From Zhihengliuella halotolerans (GTDB lineage: Bacteria > Actinomycetota > Actinomycetes > Actinomycetales > Micrococcaceae): a stretch of DNA of 64,000 nt. The DNA lies in contig NZ_SHLA01000001.1 in assembly GCF_004217565.1 (NCBI RefSeq), positions 3,100,001 through 3,164,000 of the forward strand, written 5' to 3'. Position 1 is the stretch's first letter; every line of letters starts with the position of its first letter. This document shows, in pieces, positions 43,734 to 55,700 of the stretch. A program made the position numbers and the translations under genes. The notes beneath the pieces are model-generated. The model saw only the letters and a list, made by a program, of their open reading frames with translations, was not told where the DNA came from and ran no database searches.

Positions 43734-43819
43734 TGGATTACCTCCTGGTGGTCTCCGCCGCCGGGGGTGGAACTAGTTCTGTCCAACCCGTTGACGGCGC
43801 TGCGATTACCATCATACTA

Positions 43820-43853
43820 TTGTCTCAACACTGATATATCAGTAGTCGATTAT
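43820..43853 (+). promoter_or_regulatory. glyA-sox operon promoter and palindromic operator
   Basis: ACTGATATATCAGT (43830-43843) is a perfect 14-base palindrome. It sits just after TTGTCT (43820-43825, possible -35) and before TAGTCG or GATTAT (possible -10), so a bound protein would block RNA polymerase. The FCD-GntR protein encoded next door is the obvious ligand. Confidence 0.6.
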
Positions 43854-43873
43854 GGATCTATGAGGAGGCACGC

Positions 43874-45214
43874 ATGACGCAGACAGTTGAGCAGAAGCTT
43901 GGAGTCCCGGTGGAGCTGACCGCGTCCCTGGCCGAGTTCGATCCCGAGATCGCCGAACGGATCGATGCCGAGTTGGCACGCCAGCGGGACGGTCTCGAGA
44001 TGATCGCCTCGGAGAACTACACCGCCGCAGCCGTCATGCAGGCGCAGGGCTCGGTGCTGACCAACAAGTACGCGGAGGGCTACCCGGGCCGCCGCTACTA
44101 CGGTGGCTGCGAGCACGTCGACGTCATCGAGCAGCTGGCCATCGACCGCCTCAAAGCCCTGTTCGGCTCGGAGTACGCGAACGTCCAGCCGCACTCCGGT
44201 GCGCAGGCCAACGCTGCTGTCATGCACGCTCTGATCCAGCCGGGCGACACCATCCTCGGCCTGAACCTGGCGCACGGCGGGCACCTCACGCACGGCATGA
44301 AGATCAACTTCTCCGGCAAGCTCTACAACGTGGCCGCCTACGGCGTCGACCCGGCGACCCAGCGCGTCGACTTCGAGGAGCTGGAGCGGCTGGCCCTTGA
44401 GCACCGGCCGAAGCTCATCATCGGCGGCTGGTCCGCTTACCCGCGACAGCTGGACTTCGCCGAGTTCCGCCGCATCGCCGATCTGGTCGGCGCCTACCTC
44501 ATGGTGGACATGGCCCACTTCGCCGGTCTCGTCGCGGCCGGCCTGCACCCCTCGCCCGTGCCGCACGCCCACGTCACGACCTCGACGACGCACAAGACGC
44601 TGGCAGGTCCCCGCGGCGGCATCATCCTGACCAACGACGCCGACCTCGCGAAGAAGATCAACTCCGCCGTCTTCCCGGGGCAGCAGGGCGGGCCGCTCGA
44701 GCACGTCATCGCCGGCAAGGCCGTCGCCTTCAAGATCGCGGCCACGCCCGAGTTCAAGGAGCGCCAGGAGCGCACGATCGCCGGGGCGCAGATCCTCGCC
44801 GAGCGCCTGTCGCAGCCCGACGTCGCCGAGCGCGACATCAAGGTGGTCTCCGGCGGAACCGACGTGCACCTGGTCCTCGTCGACCTCAGCCAGTCGGTCC
44901 TCGACGGGCGCCAGGGTGAGGATCTGCTCGCGAAGATCGACATCACGATCAACCGCAACGCCGTCCCGAACGACCCGCGCCCGCCCATGGTGACCTCGGG
45001 CCTGCGGATCGGCACCTCGGCGCTCGCGACCCGCGGATTCGACGCGGTGGCCTTCACCGAGGTCGCCGACATCATCGCCGAGGCGCTCATCGCGGCGTCC
45101 AAGGACGACGACGGCGCATCCGACGACGTGCTCGACGCCCTGCGTGCCCGCGTCGAGTCGCTCGCGGCGGCCTTCCCCCTCTACCCGAACCTCGCACCGA
45201 TCGGAGCCCTCTGA
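43874..45214 (+). CDS. glyA: Serine hydroxymethyltransferase (catabolic copy)
   Basis: This 446-residue PLP enzyme interconverts glycine plus 5,10-methylene-tetrahydrofolate with serine plus tetrahydrofolate. The PLP lysine lies in [25 protein letters not shown] and the MIASENYTA start are typical. A GAGGAGG ribosome site precedes ATG 43874. As first gene of the sarcosine oxidase operon it probably uses the methylene-folate made from demethylation to turn the product glycine into serine. Its stop overlaps the soxB start (TGATG). Confidence 0.97.
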   Translation: MTQTVEQKLGVPVELTASLAEFDPEIAERIDAELARQRDGLEMIASENYTAAAVMQAQGSVLTNKYAEGYPGRRYYGGCEHVDVIEQLAIDRLKALFGSEYANVQPHSGAQANAAVMHALIQPGDTILGLNLAHGGHLTHGMKINFSGKLYNVAAYGVDPATQRVDFEELERLALEHRPKLIIGGWSAYPRQLDFAEFRRIADLVGAYLMVDMAHFAGLVAAGLHPSPVPHAHVTTSTTHKTLAGPRGGIILTNDADLAKKINSAVFPGQQGGPLEHVIAGKAVAFKIAATPEFKERQERTIAGAQILAERLSQPDVAERDIKVVSGGTDVHLVLVDLSQSVLDGRQGEDLLAKIDITINRNAVPNDPRPPMVTSGLRIGTSALATRGFDAVAFTEVADIIAEALIAASKDDDGASDDVLDALRARVESLAAAFPLYPNLAPIGAL

Positions 45215-46431
45215 TGGCTGATCTGCTGCCGGAGCACCCGGATTTCCTGTGGCGCAACCCGGATCCGAAGTCCAGCTACGACGCCGTGATCGTCGGCGGC
45301 GGCGGGCACGGCCTGGCCACCGCCTACTACCTCGCGAAGAACCACGGGATGACGAACATCGCCGTGCTCGAACGCGGCTGGCTCGCCGGCGGGAACATGG
45401 CCCGCAACACCACCGTCATCCGTTCCAACTACCTGTGGGACGAGTCGGCGGGGATGTACGAGCACTCGCTCAAGTTGTGGGAAGGTCTGCCGGAGGAGCT
45501 CGAGTACGACTTCCTCTTCTCCCAGCGCGGCGTCCTCAACCTGGCCCACACGCTCCAGGACGTGCGCGAGTCCCAGCGCCGGGTCAACGCGAACCGCCTC
45601 AACGGCGTCGACGCCGAGTGGGTGAGCCCGGCCGAGGTCAAAGAGCTGTGCCCCATCATCAACATCTCGGACGACATCCGCTACCCGATCATGGGCGCCA
45701 CCTACCAGCCCCGCGGCGGCATCGCCAAGCACGACCACGTGGCCTGGGCGTTCGCGCGCAAGTGCGACGAGATGGGCGTGGACATTATCCAGAACTGCGA
45801 AGTCACGGGCTTCATCAAGGACGGCGACCGCGTCGTCGGCGTCGAGACCAACCGCGGCCGCATCAACGCGGGCAAGGTCGGCCTCTGCGCGGCAGGCCAC
45901 TCGTCGGTGCTGGCCGAGATGGCCGGCATCCGCCTGCCGATCCAGTCGCACCCGCTGCAGGCCCTGGTCTCCGAGCTCTTCGAGCCGGTGCACCCGACCG
46001 TGGTGATGTCGAACCACGTGCACGTCTACGTGTCGCAGGCCCACAAGGGCGAACTCGTCATGGGGGCCGGCGTCGACAGCTACAACGGCTACGGCCAGCG
46101 CGGCGCGTTCCACGTCATCGAGGAGCAGATGGCCGCTGCCGTCGAACTCTTCCCGATCTTCGCCCGGGCGCACCTGCTGCGCACGTGGGGCGGCATCGTC
46201 GACACGACGTTCGACGCCTCACCGATCGTCTCCAAGACCGAGATCGACGGGCTGTACGTCAACTGCGGTTGGGGCACGGGCGGCTTCAAGGGCACTCCGG
46301 GTGCCGGGTACACGTTCGCGCACACCATCGCGAACGACGCGCCACACGAGCTCAACGCGGCTTTCGCGCTGGAGCGCTTCGAAACCGGACACCTCATCGA
46401 CGAGCACGGCGCCGCCGCCGTCGCGCACTAG
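45214..46431 (+). CDS. soxB: Sarcosine oxidase beta subunit
   Basis: This 405-residue subunit oxidises sarcosine and holds two flavins. The Rossmann motif [16 protein letters not shown] (26-41) binds FAD. His173 in [10 protein letters not shown] corresponds to the histidine that carries covalent FMN in heterotetrameric sarcosine oxidases. Length matches the family. It is the first of four subunits encoded in the order B-D-A-G, typical of actinobacterial soxBDAG. Confidence 0.96.
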   Translation: MADLLPEHPDFLWRNPDPKSSYDAVIVGGGGHGLATAYYLAKNHGMTNIAVLERGWLAGGNMARNTTVIRSNYLWDESAGMYEHSLKLWEGLPEELEYDFLFSQRGVLNLAHTLQDVRESQRRVNANRLNGVDAEWVSPAEVKELCPIINISDDIRYPIMGATYQPRGGIAKHDHVAWAFARKCDEMGVDIIQNCEVTGFIKDGDRVVGVETNRGRINAGKVGLCAAGHSSVLAEMAGIRLPIQSHPLQALVSELFEPVHPTVVMSNHVHVYVSQAHKGELVMGAGVDSYNGYGQRGAFHVIEEQMAAAVELFPIFARAHLLRTWGGIVDTTFDASPIVSKTEIDGLYVNCGWGTGGFKGTPGAGYTFAHTIANDAPHELNAAFALERFETGHLIDEHGAAAVAH

Positions 46432-46442
46432 GAAGGAACGCC

Positions 46443-46733
46443 ATGCTCCAGATCGACTGCCCCAACTGCGGTCCTCGCGACGAGACCGAGTTCCACTACG
46501 GCGGCGAAGCCCACGTCCCCTACCCGGCGGACCCCTACGCCCTGAACGACCGCGAATGGGCCGAGTACCTGTTCTACCGCAACAACACCAAAGGCGTCTT
46601 CGCCGAGATGTGGGTCTGCACGGCGTGCCGCAAGTGGTTCAACGCCCTCCGTGACACCGTCACCTACGAATTCAAAGCCACGTACCGGTTGAATGAACCC
46701 CGCCCGGTCGTTTCCGAAGGAGGGATCAAATGA
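46443..46733 (+). CDS. soxD: Sarcosine oxidase delta subunit
   Basis: This 96-residue subunit binds zinc through Cys6 and Cys9 (CPNCG) and Cys59 and Cys62 (CTAC). The middle [20 protein letters not shown] is strongly conserved in the family. A GGAAGG ribosome site precedes ATG 46443. The stop overlaps the soxA ATG by four bases. Confidence 0.96.
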   Translation: MLQIDCPNCGPRDETEFHYGGEAHVPYPADPYALNDREWAEYLFYRNNTKGVFAEMWVCTACRKWFNALRDTVTYEFKATYRLNEPRPVVSEGGIK

Positions 46734-49639
46734 GCGCAATCCGGCTGGATGCCGACAAGGCCCGCGGGAACTCGATCGACCGCGGCAAGGAGATCACGTT
46801 CGCCGTCGATGGCCTCGCCTACACCGGCTACGCCGGTGACACGCTCGCGAGCGCGCTCCTCGCCTCAGGACGCATCGACTGCGGGCCGTCCCTCTACCTG
46901 AACCGCCCGCGCGGCATCATGAGCGCCGGCGTCGAAGAGGCCAACGCCCTCGTCAAGATCAAGGCGCGGTTCCCGGGTCACTGCGACGAGTCGATGCTCC
47001 CCGCGACCGCGACCCAGATCGCCGAGGGAATGCACGTCAAGTTCCTCAGCGGGCTCGGCACCATGGACCCGACGCCCGACGAGGCGCTGTACGACCGCAA
47101 GTACGTGCACACCGACGTCCTCGTCGTCGGCGCCGGCCCGGCCGGCCTGGCCGCGGCCCGCGAAGCCGCGAAGACCGGCGCCCGGGTCATGCTCATGGAC
47201 GACCAGCCGACGGCGGGCGGCTCGCTGCTCTCCGGCCGCAACGAGGAGATCGACGGCCAGGACGGCCGCGACTGGGTGGCCGCCACGCTGGACCGGCTCG
47301 AGCACGCGGAGGAGTTCACCTACCTTCCGCGGACGACGGCGTTCGGCAGCTACGACGGCAACTTCGTCGTCGCCGTCCAGCACCGGACCGACCACCTGGA
47401 ACCGCGCGAGCGCCGCGGCGTCTCGCGCCAGCGGGTGTGGCACGTGCGCGCGTCCCAGGTCGTGCTCGCGACCGGCGCCCACGACCGCCCGATCGTTTTC
47501 GCTAACAACGACCGGCCCGGCGTCATGCTCGCGTCCGCCGCACGCACGTACCTCAACCGGTACGCGGTCGTCGCGGGACGGGACATCGTGGTCGCGACGA
47601 CCAACGATTCGGCCTACGAGTTCGTCGCGGATCTGTACGACGCCGGCATCTCCGTGACCGCCGTCGTCGACTCCCGCCCCGATCCCTCCGCCCGCGCGAC
47701 CGAGGTACTGGCCGAGACCGGGGCGCGCGCGATCCTGGGCGCCGCCGTCGTCGACACGCTCGGCGAGGGAACGGCCGGGCGTGTCAGCGCGGTGAAGGTC
47801 TCGCAGATCGATGCCGACGGCGCGCTGACCGGCGAGGTAGAGACGCTGCCGGCCACCCTGCTCGCCGTCTCCGGCGGCCTGTCCCCGGTCGTGCACCTGC
47901 ACAGCCAGCGCCAGGGCAAGCTCGCTTGGAACGAGGAGCTCGCCGGGTTCGTGCCCGCGGCCCCCGTGCGCGACCAGCAGGTCGTCGGTGCAGCCAACGG
48001 CACCTACCGCCTCGACAAGGCGCTGCACGACGGCGCCGTCGCCGGCCACCGCGCCGCGCAGCGGACGGGCCGCACCGCGCCGCTCGTCGCCCCGCGCGCC
48101 GAGGCGCCGGAGTTCGGGCCGGTGCGCCCGCTCTGGCTCGTCCCCGGCCTCGAGGGTGAGCCGAGCGACTGGAAGACCCACTTCGTGGACCTCCAGCGCG
48201 ACCAGACGGTACCGGACGTGCTCCGCGCGACCGGCGCCGGCATGCGCTCGGTGGAGCACATCAAGCGCTACACGTCCATCTCGACCGCCAACGATCAGGG
48301 CAAGACGAGCGGCGTCAACGCGATCGGCGTGATCGCGGACGCACTGGGCGGGCCCAGCGTCGGAGACGTCGGCACGACGACGTTCCGCGCCCCGTACACG
48401 CCCGTCGCCTTCGTGGCACTCGCCGGGCGGATGCGCGGACAGCTCGCCGACCCGGCGCGCCTGACCTCGATCCACCCCTGGCACGTCGCCCAGGGGGCCG
48501 AGTTCGAGGACGTCGGCCAGTGGAAGCGCCCCTGGTACTACCCGCAGCCCGGCGAGGACATGGACGCAGCGGTGCTGCGCGAATGCCGCGCGACTCGCGA
48601 ATCAGTGGGCTTCATGGACGCCTCGACCCTCGGCAAGATCGAGATCCGCGGCGCCGACGCCGGCGAGTTCCTGAACCGCGTCTACACGAACGGTTTCGCG
48701 AAGCTCAAGCAGGGCATGGCCCGCTACGGCGTCATGTGCACGCCGGACGGCATGATCTTCGACGACGGCGTGACGCTGCGCGTCGAGGAGGACCGCTACT
48801 ACATGACGACGACGTCGGGCGGAGCCGCGAAGGTCTTCGAATGGCTCGAGCTGTGGCAGCAGACCGAGTGGCCGGAGCTGGACGTCACCTTCACCTCGGT
48901 GACGGAGCAGTGGAGCACGGTCGCCGTCGTCGGCCCGAAGTCCCGCGAAGTCATCGCGAAGCTGTGCCCGGATGTGGACGTCTCCCAGGAGGCCTTCCCG
49001 TTCATGGCGTTCCGCGAGACGGTGCTGGCCAACGGGATCCCGGCGCGCATCTGCCGGATCTCCTTCTCCGGTGAGCTCGCGTTCGAGATCAACGTGGACA
49101 CGTTCTACGGCCTGTCCGTATGGGAGGCGGTCGCCGAGGCCGGGGCGGAGTTCGACATCACCCCGTACGGCACCGAGACGATGCACGTGCTGCGCGCCGA
49201 GAAGGGCTTCATCATCGTCGGGCAGGACACCGACGGCACGGTGACCCCTCAGGACGCCGGCATGGACTGGGTGGTCTCCAAGGTCAAGGACTTCATCGGC
49301 AAGCGTTCGTACTCGCGCGAGGACAACCAGCGCGCGGACCGCAAGCACCTGGTCGGAGTCCTCCCCGTGGATGCGAAGACCCGCCTGCCGGAGGGCGCGC
49401 AACTGGTCGCGGCAGGCACGCCGATCACCCCGGAGGCGGGGCCGGTCCCGATGCTCGGGCACGTGACCTCCTCCTACGACTCCGCCGCGTTGGGCCGCCC
49501 GTTCGGTTTGGCGCTCGTCGCCGGCGGACGCGACCGCTTCGGTGAGATCGTCCAGGTCCCGCTGGGAGACCAGCTGGTCGACGTCGAAATCACCTCCCCC
49601 GTTCTCTACGATCCAGAAGGGACCCGCCGTGATGGCTGA
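46730..49639 (+). CDS. soxA: Sarcosine oxidase alpha subunit
   Basis: This 969-residue subunit combines a ferredoxin-like N-terminal part without cluster cysteines (about 20-100), an NAD/FAD-type Rossmann domain ([12 protein letters not shown] from about 132) and a C-terminal GcvT-like folate-binding domain (about 600-965). The last holds tetrahydrofolate, which traps the methyl carbon as methylene-tetrahydrofolate. In its absence formaldehyde is released. Length is standard. Its end overlaps the soxG start by eight bases. Confidence 0.97.
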   Translation: MSAIRLDADKARGNSIDRGKEITFAVDGLAYTGYAGDTLASALLASGRIDCGPSLYLNRPRGIMSAGVEEANALVKIKARFPGHCDESMLPATATQIAEGMHVKFLSGLGTMDPTPDEALYDRKYVHTDVLVVGAGPAGLAAAREAAKTGARVMLMDDQPTAGGSLLSGRNEEIDGQDGRDWVAATLDRLEHAEEFTYLPRTTAFGSYDGNFVVAVQHRTDHLEPRERRGVSRQRVWHVRASQVVLATGAHDRPIVFANNDRPGVMLASAARTYLNRYAVVAGRDIVVATTNDSAYEFVADLYDAGISVTAVVDSRPDPSARATEVLAETGARAILGAAVVDTLGEGTAGRVSAVKVSQIDADGALTGEVETLPATLLAVSGGLSPVVHLHSQRQGKLAWNEELAGFVPAAPVRDQQVVGAANGTYRLDKALHDGAVAGHRAAQRTGRTAPLVAPRAEAPEFGPVRPLWLVPGLEGEPSDWKTHFVDLQRDQTVPDVLRATGAGMRSVEHIKRYTSISTANDQGKTSGVNAIGVIADALGGPSVGDVGTTTFRAPYTPVAFVALAGRMRGQLADPARLTSIHPWHVAQGAEFEDVGQWKRPWYYPQPGEDMDAAVLRECRATRESVGFMDASTLGKIEIRGADAGEFLNRVYTNGFAKLKQGMARYGVMCTPDGMIFDDGVTLRVEEDRYYMTTTSGGAAKVFEWLELWQQTEWPELDVTFTSVTEQWSTVAVVGPKSREVIAKLCPDVDVSQEAFPFMAFRETVLANGIPARICRISFSGELAFEINVDTFYGLSVWEAVAEAGAEFDITPYGTETMHVLRAEKGFIIVGQDTDGTVTPQDAGMDWVVSKVKDFIGKRSYSREDNQRADRKHLVGVLPVDAKTRLPEGAQLVAAGTPITPEAGPVPMLGHVTSSYDSAALGRPFGLALVAGGRDRFGEIVQVPLGDQLVDVEITSPVLYDPEGTRRDG

Positions 49640-50300
49640 GACCGTGACGATTGATTCTGTCGGCCCGGAGGGCCGTGCGCCCGCCGACGTCGCCACCCTG
49701 AACACGCTCCGCGTCTCGCCGGCCGGGCACCTCGCCGCGGCGATGGCCGCTGCGGCGGTCGAGGGCGAGCGTTCGGTGGCCCTGAAGGAGATCCCGTTCA
49801 CCGTGCAGCTGGGCGTGCGCGCCGAGCCGGGCAGCGCGTCCGCGCAGGCCCTGGAAGCGGTCTTCGGAGTCGACCTGCCCACCCGGCACGGCCAGGTCGC
49901 CGGAGACGCCTCCGCGCTCCACCTCATCTGGCTGGCCCCGGACGAGTTCCTGGCCGTGGACGTCTCCCGGCAGCAGGGCGCTGGCGAGGCCGACGAGGCA
50001 GCCGCGGCGCTGGAGGGTCTGCCCGGGCAGGTCATCGACCTCTCGGCGAACCGCACGATCCTGGAGCTCTCCGGCGCGAGCGCCCGGAAGGTGCTGGAGA
50101 AGGGCTGCCACGCCGACCTGCACCCCCGTGCATTCGCCGTGGGAGCGGCTATCGTGACCCAGTTGGGGCCGGTGCCGATCATCCTGCACCGGACTGGCGA
50201 GTCGGAGTTCCGCCTCTACCCGCGATCGTCCTTCGCCGACTACCAGGTGCGCTGGCTGCTGGACGCCATGGAAGAGTTCGCTTCGGACGAGGTGCGCTGA
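49632..50300 (+). CDS. soxG: Sarcosine oxidase gamma subunit
   Basis: This 222-residue subunit belongs to the SoxG family, structurally related to the GcvT fold. Marks are [27 protein letters not shown] and [15 protein letters not shown] 49632 lies inside the soxA end, and GTG 49629 directly before it is an alternative. The stop overlaps the sdaA ATG (TGATG). Confidence 0.93.
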   Translation: MAETVTIDSVGPEGRAPADVATLNTLRVSPAGHLAAAMAAAAVEGERSVALKEIPFTVQLGVRAEPGSASAQALEAVFGVDLPTRHGQVAGDASALHLIWLAPDEFLAVDVSRQQGAGEADEAAAALEGLPGQVIDLSANRTILELSGASARKVLEKGCHADLHPRAFAVGAAIVTQLGPVPIILHRTGESEFRLYPRSSFADYQVRWLLDAMEEFASDEVR

Positions 50301-51685
50301 TGCCGCTCGGCGTCCTGGACCTGTTCTCCATCGGCATCGGCCCCTCCTCCTCTCATACGGTGGGGCCGATGCGGGCCGCACGTCGCTTCACCGAGGAACT
50401 GACGGCCCAGGGGCTGTCGGACCGGGTGGCGCGCGTGAAGTCCGAGCTTTTCGGGTCGCTGGGCGCCACGGGCATCGGGCACGGCTCCGACGCAGCTGTT
50501 GTGATCGGGTTGTGCGGGCACGACCCCGAAACACTGGACGCGGACGCTGCGCCGGCGATCGTGGCCGAGGCCGTCGAGGGGCGTTGCCTGCTTCTCGGCG
50601 GTAGCCGTGAGGTCCGCTTCGACCGGGCCCGCGACGTCGTGCTCCACCGCCGGCGTTCCCTGCCCGGGCACCCCAACGGGATGCGGATCACGGCGTACGA
50701 CGACGGCGGGGAGGCCCTCGTCGAACGCGAGTACTTCTCGGTCGGCGGCGGGTTCGTGGTCTCCTCCGACGAACTCGACCGGCCGGTCACCGAGGTCGCC
50801 CCGGACGAGCCGTACCCCTTCAGCGACGCGGGCGAGCTGCTGGCGCGCTGCCGGGAGTCGGGACTCTCGATCGCGGGCGTCATGCTCGCGAACGAGCTGA
50901 CCCGGCACAGCGAGGAGCACCTGCGCAGCTCGCTCCTGCGCATCTGGGAGGTCATGCAGGAATGCGTCGAGAACGGCTGCACCCGCACGGAGGCGACGCT
51001 CCCGGGCGGGCTGAACGTCCGACGTCGTGCTCCCGACCTGCGTGCGCGGCTCCGGGCCGACGCGGTGGCTCTGACGAGCCAGGGGGATCCTTTCGAGGCC
51101 ATGGAGTGGGTCAACCTCTTCGCGCTCGCGGTCAACGAGGAGAACGCGTCGGGCGGCAGGATCGTGACGGCCCCGACGAACGGGGCGGCCGGCATCATCC
51201 CCGCCGTCCTGCACTACTACAAGGACTTCGTTCCTGGAGTGAACAACGACAGGATCGTCGACTTCCTGCTCACTGCGGGAGCGATCGGGATACTGTTCAA
51301 AATGAACGCCTCGATCTCGGGGGCCGAAGTCGGCTGCCAGGGAGAGGTCGGCTCCGCCTGTTCGATGGCGGCTGCGGGCCTCTGCGCGGTGCTCGGCGGG
51401 ACACCCGAACAGGTGGAGAACGCGGCGGAGATCGGGCTCGAACACAACATGGGCCTGACCTGCGACCCCGTCGGCGGCCTGGTTCAGGTGCCCTGCATCG
51501 AACGCAACGCGATCGCCTCCGTCAAGGCGATCAACGCCGCCCGCCTCGCCGTACGTGGGGACGGCCAGCACCGGGTGTCGCTCGATCAGGCGATAGCCAC
51601 CATGCGTCAGACCGGCGCGGATATGAAGACCAAGTACAAGGAAACCTCGCGCGGCGGCCTCGCGGTCAACGTCGTCGAATGCTGA
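50300..51685 (+). CDS. sdaA: L-serine ammonia-lyase (iron-sulfur, single chain)
   Basis: This 461-residue enzyme deaminates serine to pyruvate. The N-terminal beta region starts [17 protein letters not shown], a hallmark of the family. Cys346, Cys388 and Cys399 have the 42- and 11-residue spacings of the three ligands of the [4Fe-4S] cluster in characterised single-chain serine dehydratases. It is coupled to soxG, so glycine-derived serine is sent directly to central metabolism. Confidence 0.96.
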   Translation: MPLGVLDLFSIGIGPSSSHTVGPMRAARRFTEELTAQGLSDRVARVKSELFGSLGATGIGHGSDAAVVIGLCGHDPETLDADAAPAIVAEAVEGRCLLLGGSREVRFDRARDVVLHRRRSLPGHPNGMRITAYDDGGEALVEREYFSVGGGFVVSSDELDRPVTEVAPDEPYPFSDAGELLARCRESGLSIAGVMLANELTRHSEEHLRSSLLRIWEVMQECVENGCTRTEATLPGGLNVRRRAPDLRARLRADAVALTSQGDPFEAMEWVNLFALAVNEENASGGRIVTAPTNGAAGIIPAVLHYYKDFVPGVNNDRIVDFLLTAGAIGILFKMNASISGAEVGCQGEVGSACSMAAAGLCAVLGGTPEQVENAAEIGLEHNMGLTCDPVGGLVQVPCIERNAIASVKAINAARLAVRGDGQHRVSLDQAIATMRQTGADMKTKYKETSRGGLAVNVVEC

Positions 51686-51700
51686 AAGGTGGCTCGTGCC

Positions 51701-52573
51701 ATGACTGAAAAGAACAACGAACTCGTCCTGACCTTCGACTGCCCGGAGGAGCCGGGCATCGTCAACGCTCTGACCGGCGTGCTGCTCAAGCACGATGGCG
51801 ATATCGTCGAGCTGAAGACCTTCGACGATCCTAGGGCGCAGCACTTCTTCGCACGCGTGCACTTCGCGATCGGTAACGGGGCGGAGCCGGCGGCCGCGGC
51901 GGCAGCCGTACGCAAGGACATCGCGGAGCTGGCGGCTCGGAGCGGGGCCCGCTGGGACGTCTTGCCCGCCGGCCAGAAGCGGCGTGTGCTGATCATGGTG
52001 TCCAAGTTCGACCACTGCCTCAACGACCTGCTCTACCGCGCGCGCATCGGCGAACTGCCGGTCGACATCGCCGCGGTGGTGTCCAACCACCGGGACCACC
52101 AGCGGTCCGTAGAGTGGCACGGCATCCCGTTTTACCACGTGCCCGTCACGCCGGAGAACAAGCCTGAAGCAGAGCAGAAGCTGCTGGACCTGACGGACCG
52201 GTTCGAGATCGACCTGGTGGTCCTCGCCCGCTACATGCAGGTGCTCTCCGATTCGCTGGCCACCAAGATGGAGGGCCGGATCATCAACATCCACCACTCC
52301 TTCCTTCCGTCGTTCAAGGGGGCCAAGCCCTACCACCAGGCGTTCGAACGCGGCGTGAAGACCGTCGGCGCCACGGCGCACTACGTGAACAGCGAGCTGG
52401 ACGAGGGACCGATCATCGCCCAGCAGGTGCAGCAGGTCGACCATTCCTTCGGGCCTGAGGACCTCGTCGCCGCGGGTCGTGACACCGAGCGCAAGGCCCT
52501 GTCCGACGCCGTGCGCTGGCACTGCGAGGGACGTGTGATGTTGCACGAGGGACGGACCGTCATCCTGCGCTAG
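51701..52573 (+). CDS. purU: Formyltetrahydrofolate deformylase
   Basis: This 290-residue protein hydrolyses 10-formyl-tetrahydrofolate to formate and free folate. It has an N-terminal ACT domain (LTFDCPEEPGIVNALTGVL) and a formyltransferase-like domain with the IHHSFLPSFKGAKPYHQA active-site stretch and GATAHYVNSELDEGPI. ATG 51701 is preferred over GTG 51689 for ribosome-site spacing. Recycling folate is needed when demethylation loads it with one-carbon units. It is the last gene of the operon. Confidence 0.95.
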   Translation: MTEKNNELVLTFDCPEEPGIVNALTGVLLKHDGDIVELKTFDDPRAQHFFARVHFAIGNGAEPAAAAAAVRKDIAELAARSGARWDVLPAGQKRRVLIMVSKFDHCLNDLLYRARIGELPVDIAAVVSNHRDHQRSVEWHGIPFYHVPVTPENKPEAEQKLLDLTDRFEIDLVVLARYMQVLSDSLATKMEGRIINIHHSFLPSFKGAKPYHQAFERGVKTVGATAHYVNSELDEGPIIAQQVQQVDHSFGPEDLVAAGRDTERKALSDAVRWHCEGRVMLHEGRTVILR

Positions 52574-52627
52574 CTTGTTCGGGCCCGTCCAGTAGCGGAC
52601 CCGGCGGGTCTAGGCCGAACGATGGTT

Positions 52628-52665
52628 GGGCGGGGAGGGAACCGAGGCCGGTTCCCTCCCCGCCC
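52628..52665 (+). terminator. Terminator after purU
   Basis: A perfect 16-base-pair stem (52628-52643 with 52650-52665) encloses the six-base loop GAGGCC. It closes the glyA-purU operon before pyc. Confidence 0.75.
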
Positions 52666-52749
52666 TGTATCCGCAACCGAAGGGCAGGCCCGCGCCGCGC
52701 ATTCGCCGCGGGACCGGGGGCAATCCGCTACCGATGAAAGAGGACGATG

Positions 52750-55700
52750 ATGTTCGAGAAGGTTTTGGTCGCCAATCGTGGCGAGATCGCGATTCGTGGT
52801 TTTCGGGCCGCGGTGGAGCTGGGTGCGAAGACGGTCGCGGTGTACCCGTACGAGGATCGCGGCTCGATCCATCGTCAGAAAGCGGATGAGGCCTACCAGA
52901 TCGGCGAGGAAGGGCACCCTGTGCGGGCCTACCTCGACGTCGAGGAGGTCATCCGCGTCGCGACCGAATCCGGGGCGGACGCGATCTACCCCGGGTACGG
53001 ATTCATGTCCGAGAACCCTGACCTCGCGCGCGCTGCCCGGGACGCGGGGATCGCTTTCGTCGGCCCGCCGCCGGAGGTTCTGGAACTGGCCGGCAACAAG
53101 GTCGAAGCCCTGCGCGCGGCACGGCGCGCGGGGATTCCGGTGCTGGAATCATCCGAACCGAGCGACGACGAGGAGTACTTGTTCGCCGAAGCGGACCGGA
53201 TCGGCTTCCCGATCTTCGTCAAAGCCGTTGCCGGCGGTGGCGGGCGCGGCATGCGCCGTGTGGACAAGCGCGAAGATCTCGCGGAACTCCTCGGCGCAGC
53301 GATGCGCGAGGCCGGTACCGCCTTCGGCGACTCAACGGTTTTCCTGGAGCAGGCCGTACTGCGTCCGCGTCATATCGAGGTGCAGATCCTGGCCGATGGC
53401 GAAGGCAACGTGGTTCACCTCTTCGAGCGCGACTGCTCGCTTCAGCGTCGCCACCAGAAGGTCATCGAGATGGCTCCGGCCCCGAATCTGGACGAGGACA
53501 TCCGTCAGGCCTTGTACGCGGACGCGGTGAAGTTCGCGAAAGCGTTGAATTACCAGAACGCGGGCACGGTCGAGTTCCTCGTTGACACGGTCGGTGAGCG
53601 GGCCGGACAGCACGTGTTCATCGAGATGAACCCGCGCATCCAGGTCGAGCACACGGTCACCGAGGAGATCACGGACGTGGATCTGGTCTCGGCCCAGTTG
53701 CGGATCGCAGCGGGTGAGTCCCTGGAGGAATTGGGGATCCGCCAGGCGGAACTGTCGATCCGGGGTGCGGCGATGCAATGCCGCATCACGACCGAGGACC
53801 CGTCCAACGGATTCCGTCCGGATGTCGGCACCATCAGCGTGTACCGGTCCGCGGGCGGGTCCGGGGTGCGCTTGGACGGAGGAACGATCTATACCGGCGC
53901 CGAAGTGTCGCCGCACTTCGACTCGATGCTGGTCAAGCTCACGTGTCGCGGCCGCGGCTACGAGATGGCCGTTCGCCGTACACGGCGCGCGCTGGCCGAG
54001 TTCCGGATCCGTGGGGTGGCGACGAACATCCCGTTCCTGATGAACGTGCTGGATGATCCGCAGTTCATCGCCGGGGATGTGGCCACGGACTTCATCGATG
54101 CGCGGCCGGACCTGCTGGTCGGCAATCGCAGCCAGGATCGCGGCACGAAGGCGCTGACGTACTTGGCCGACACGACGGTGAACAAGCCGAACGGCGATCG
54201 CGTCGACGGGATCGATCCCCGGGTGAAGCTGCCGCGATTCCCGGGGGACAAGTCCGAGCAGCCCGAGCGCAGCCCGTTCGACGGTCCGGCCCCGGGCGTG
54301 ACCCCGCCGGAAGGCTGGCGCCAGGTCCTGCTTCAGAAGGGGCCGGAGGGCTTCGCCGCCCACCTGCGCTCCACCGACGCCGTCGCGGTCACCGATACGA
54401 CGTTCCGGGACGCGCACCAGTCGTTGCTGGCGACCCGCGTGCGCACGCGCGATCTGCTCGCCGCCGCACCCGCTATGGCGCACACGCTTCCGGGGTTGTT
54501 CTCGATGGAGGTGTGGGGCGGGGCGACCTACGACGTCGCACTGCGCTTCCTCGGCGAGGACCCGTGGAAGCGGCTCGAACTGCTGCGTGCCGAGCTGCCG
54601 AATATCCCGCTGCAGATGCTCCTGCGCGGTCGGAACACGGTTGGCTACACGCCGTACCCGGCTGAGGTCACCGATGCATTCGTGGCCGAGGCCGCGGCCA
54701 CCGGCATCGACATCTTCCGGATCTTCGATGCGCTCAACGACGTGTCCCAGATGGCCCCGGCCATCGCGGCCGTGCGCAAGACCGGTACGGCGGTTGCGGA
54801 GGTCGCCCTGTGCTACACGGGCAACCTGCTGGACCCGGCCGAGGACCTCTACACGCTGGACTACTACCTCGAGCTTGCCGGCCGGATCGTGGACGCCGGA
54901 GCCCACATCCTGGCGATCAAGGACATGGCCGGTCTGCTGCGCCCCGCAGCTGCAGGCAAGCTCGTGCGCGCGTTGCGTGAGCGGTTCGAGGTGCCGGTGC
55001 ACCTGCACACCCACGACACTGCCGGCGGCCAGCTGGCGACGATCATGGCGGCCGTCGAGGCGGGGGTGGACGCGGTCGACGTCGCGGTCGCGTCAATGGC
55101 CGGGACCACGAGCCAGGTGTCGATGTCGGCGCTGGTGGCCGCTCTGGCCCACACCGATCGCGACACGGGCATCGATCTGGACGCCGCCGCCGGAATGGAG
55201 CCCTACTGGGAGGCGGTGCGCACCATGTACGCGCCATTCGAGTCCGGTCTGTCCGGGCCGACCGGCCGAGTCTACCGGCACGAGATCCCCGGCGGTCAGC
55301 TCTCGAACCTGCGCCAGCAGGCGATCGCGTTGGGGTTGGGTGAACGCTTCGAGGCCATCGAGGACATGTACACGGCGGCCAACGCAATGCTCGGTCGCCT
55401 CGTCAAGGTGACGCCGTCGTCCAAGGTCGTCGGCGACTTGGCACTCCAACTTGTCGGAATGGGGGTCGACCCGGCGGAGTTCGAGGCGAACCCGCGGGCG
55501 TTCGACATTCCCGAATCCGTGATTCAGTTCCTCTCGGGCGAGCTCGGGGATCCGCCCGGAGGGTGGCCCGAGCCGTTCCGCTCGAAGGCGCTCGAGGGCC
55601 GTACGGTCAAGCCGCGGGTTGAGTCCCTGTCCGACGAGGACCAAGCAGGTTTGGAAGCAGACTCTGCAACCCGCCGGTCGACCTTGAACCGGTTGCTGTT

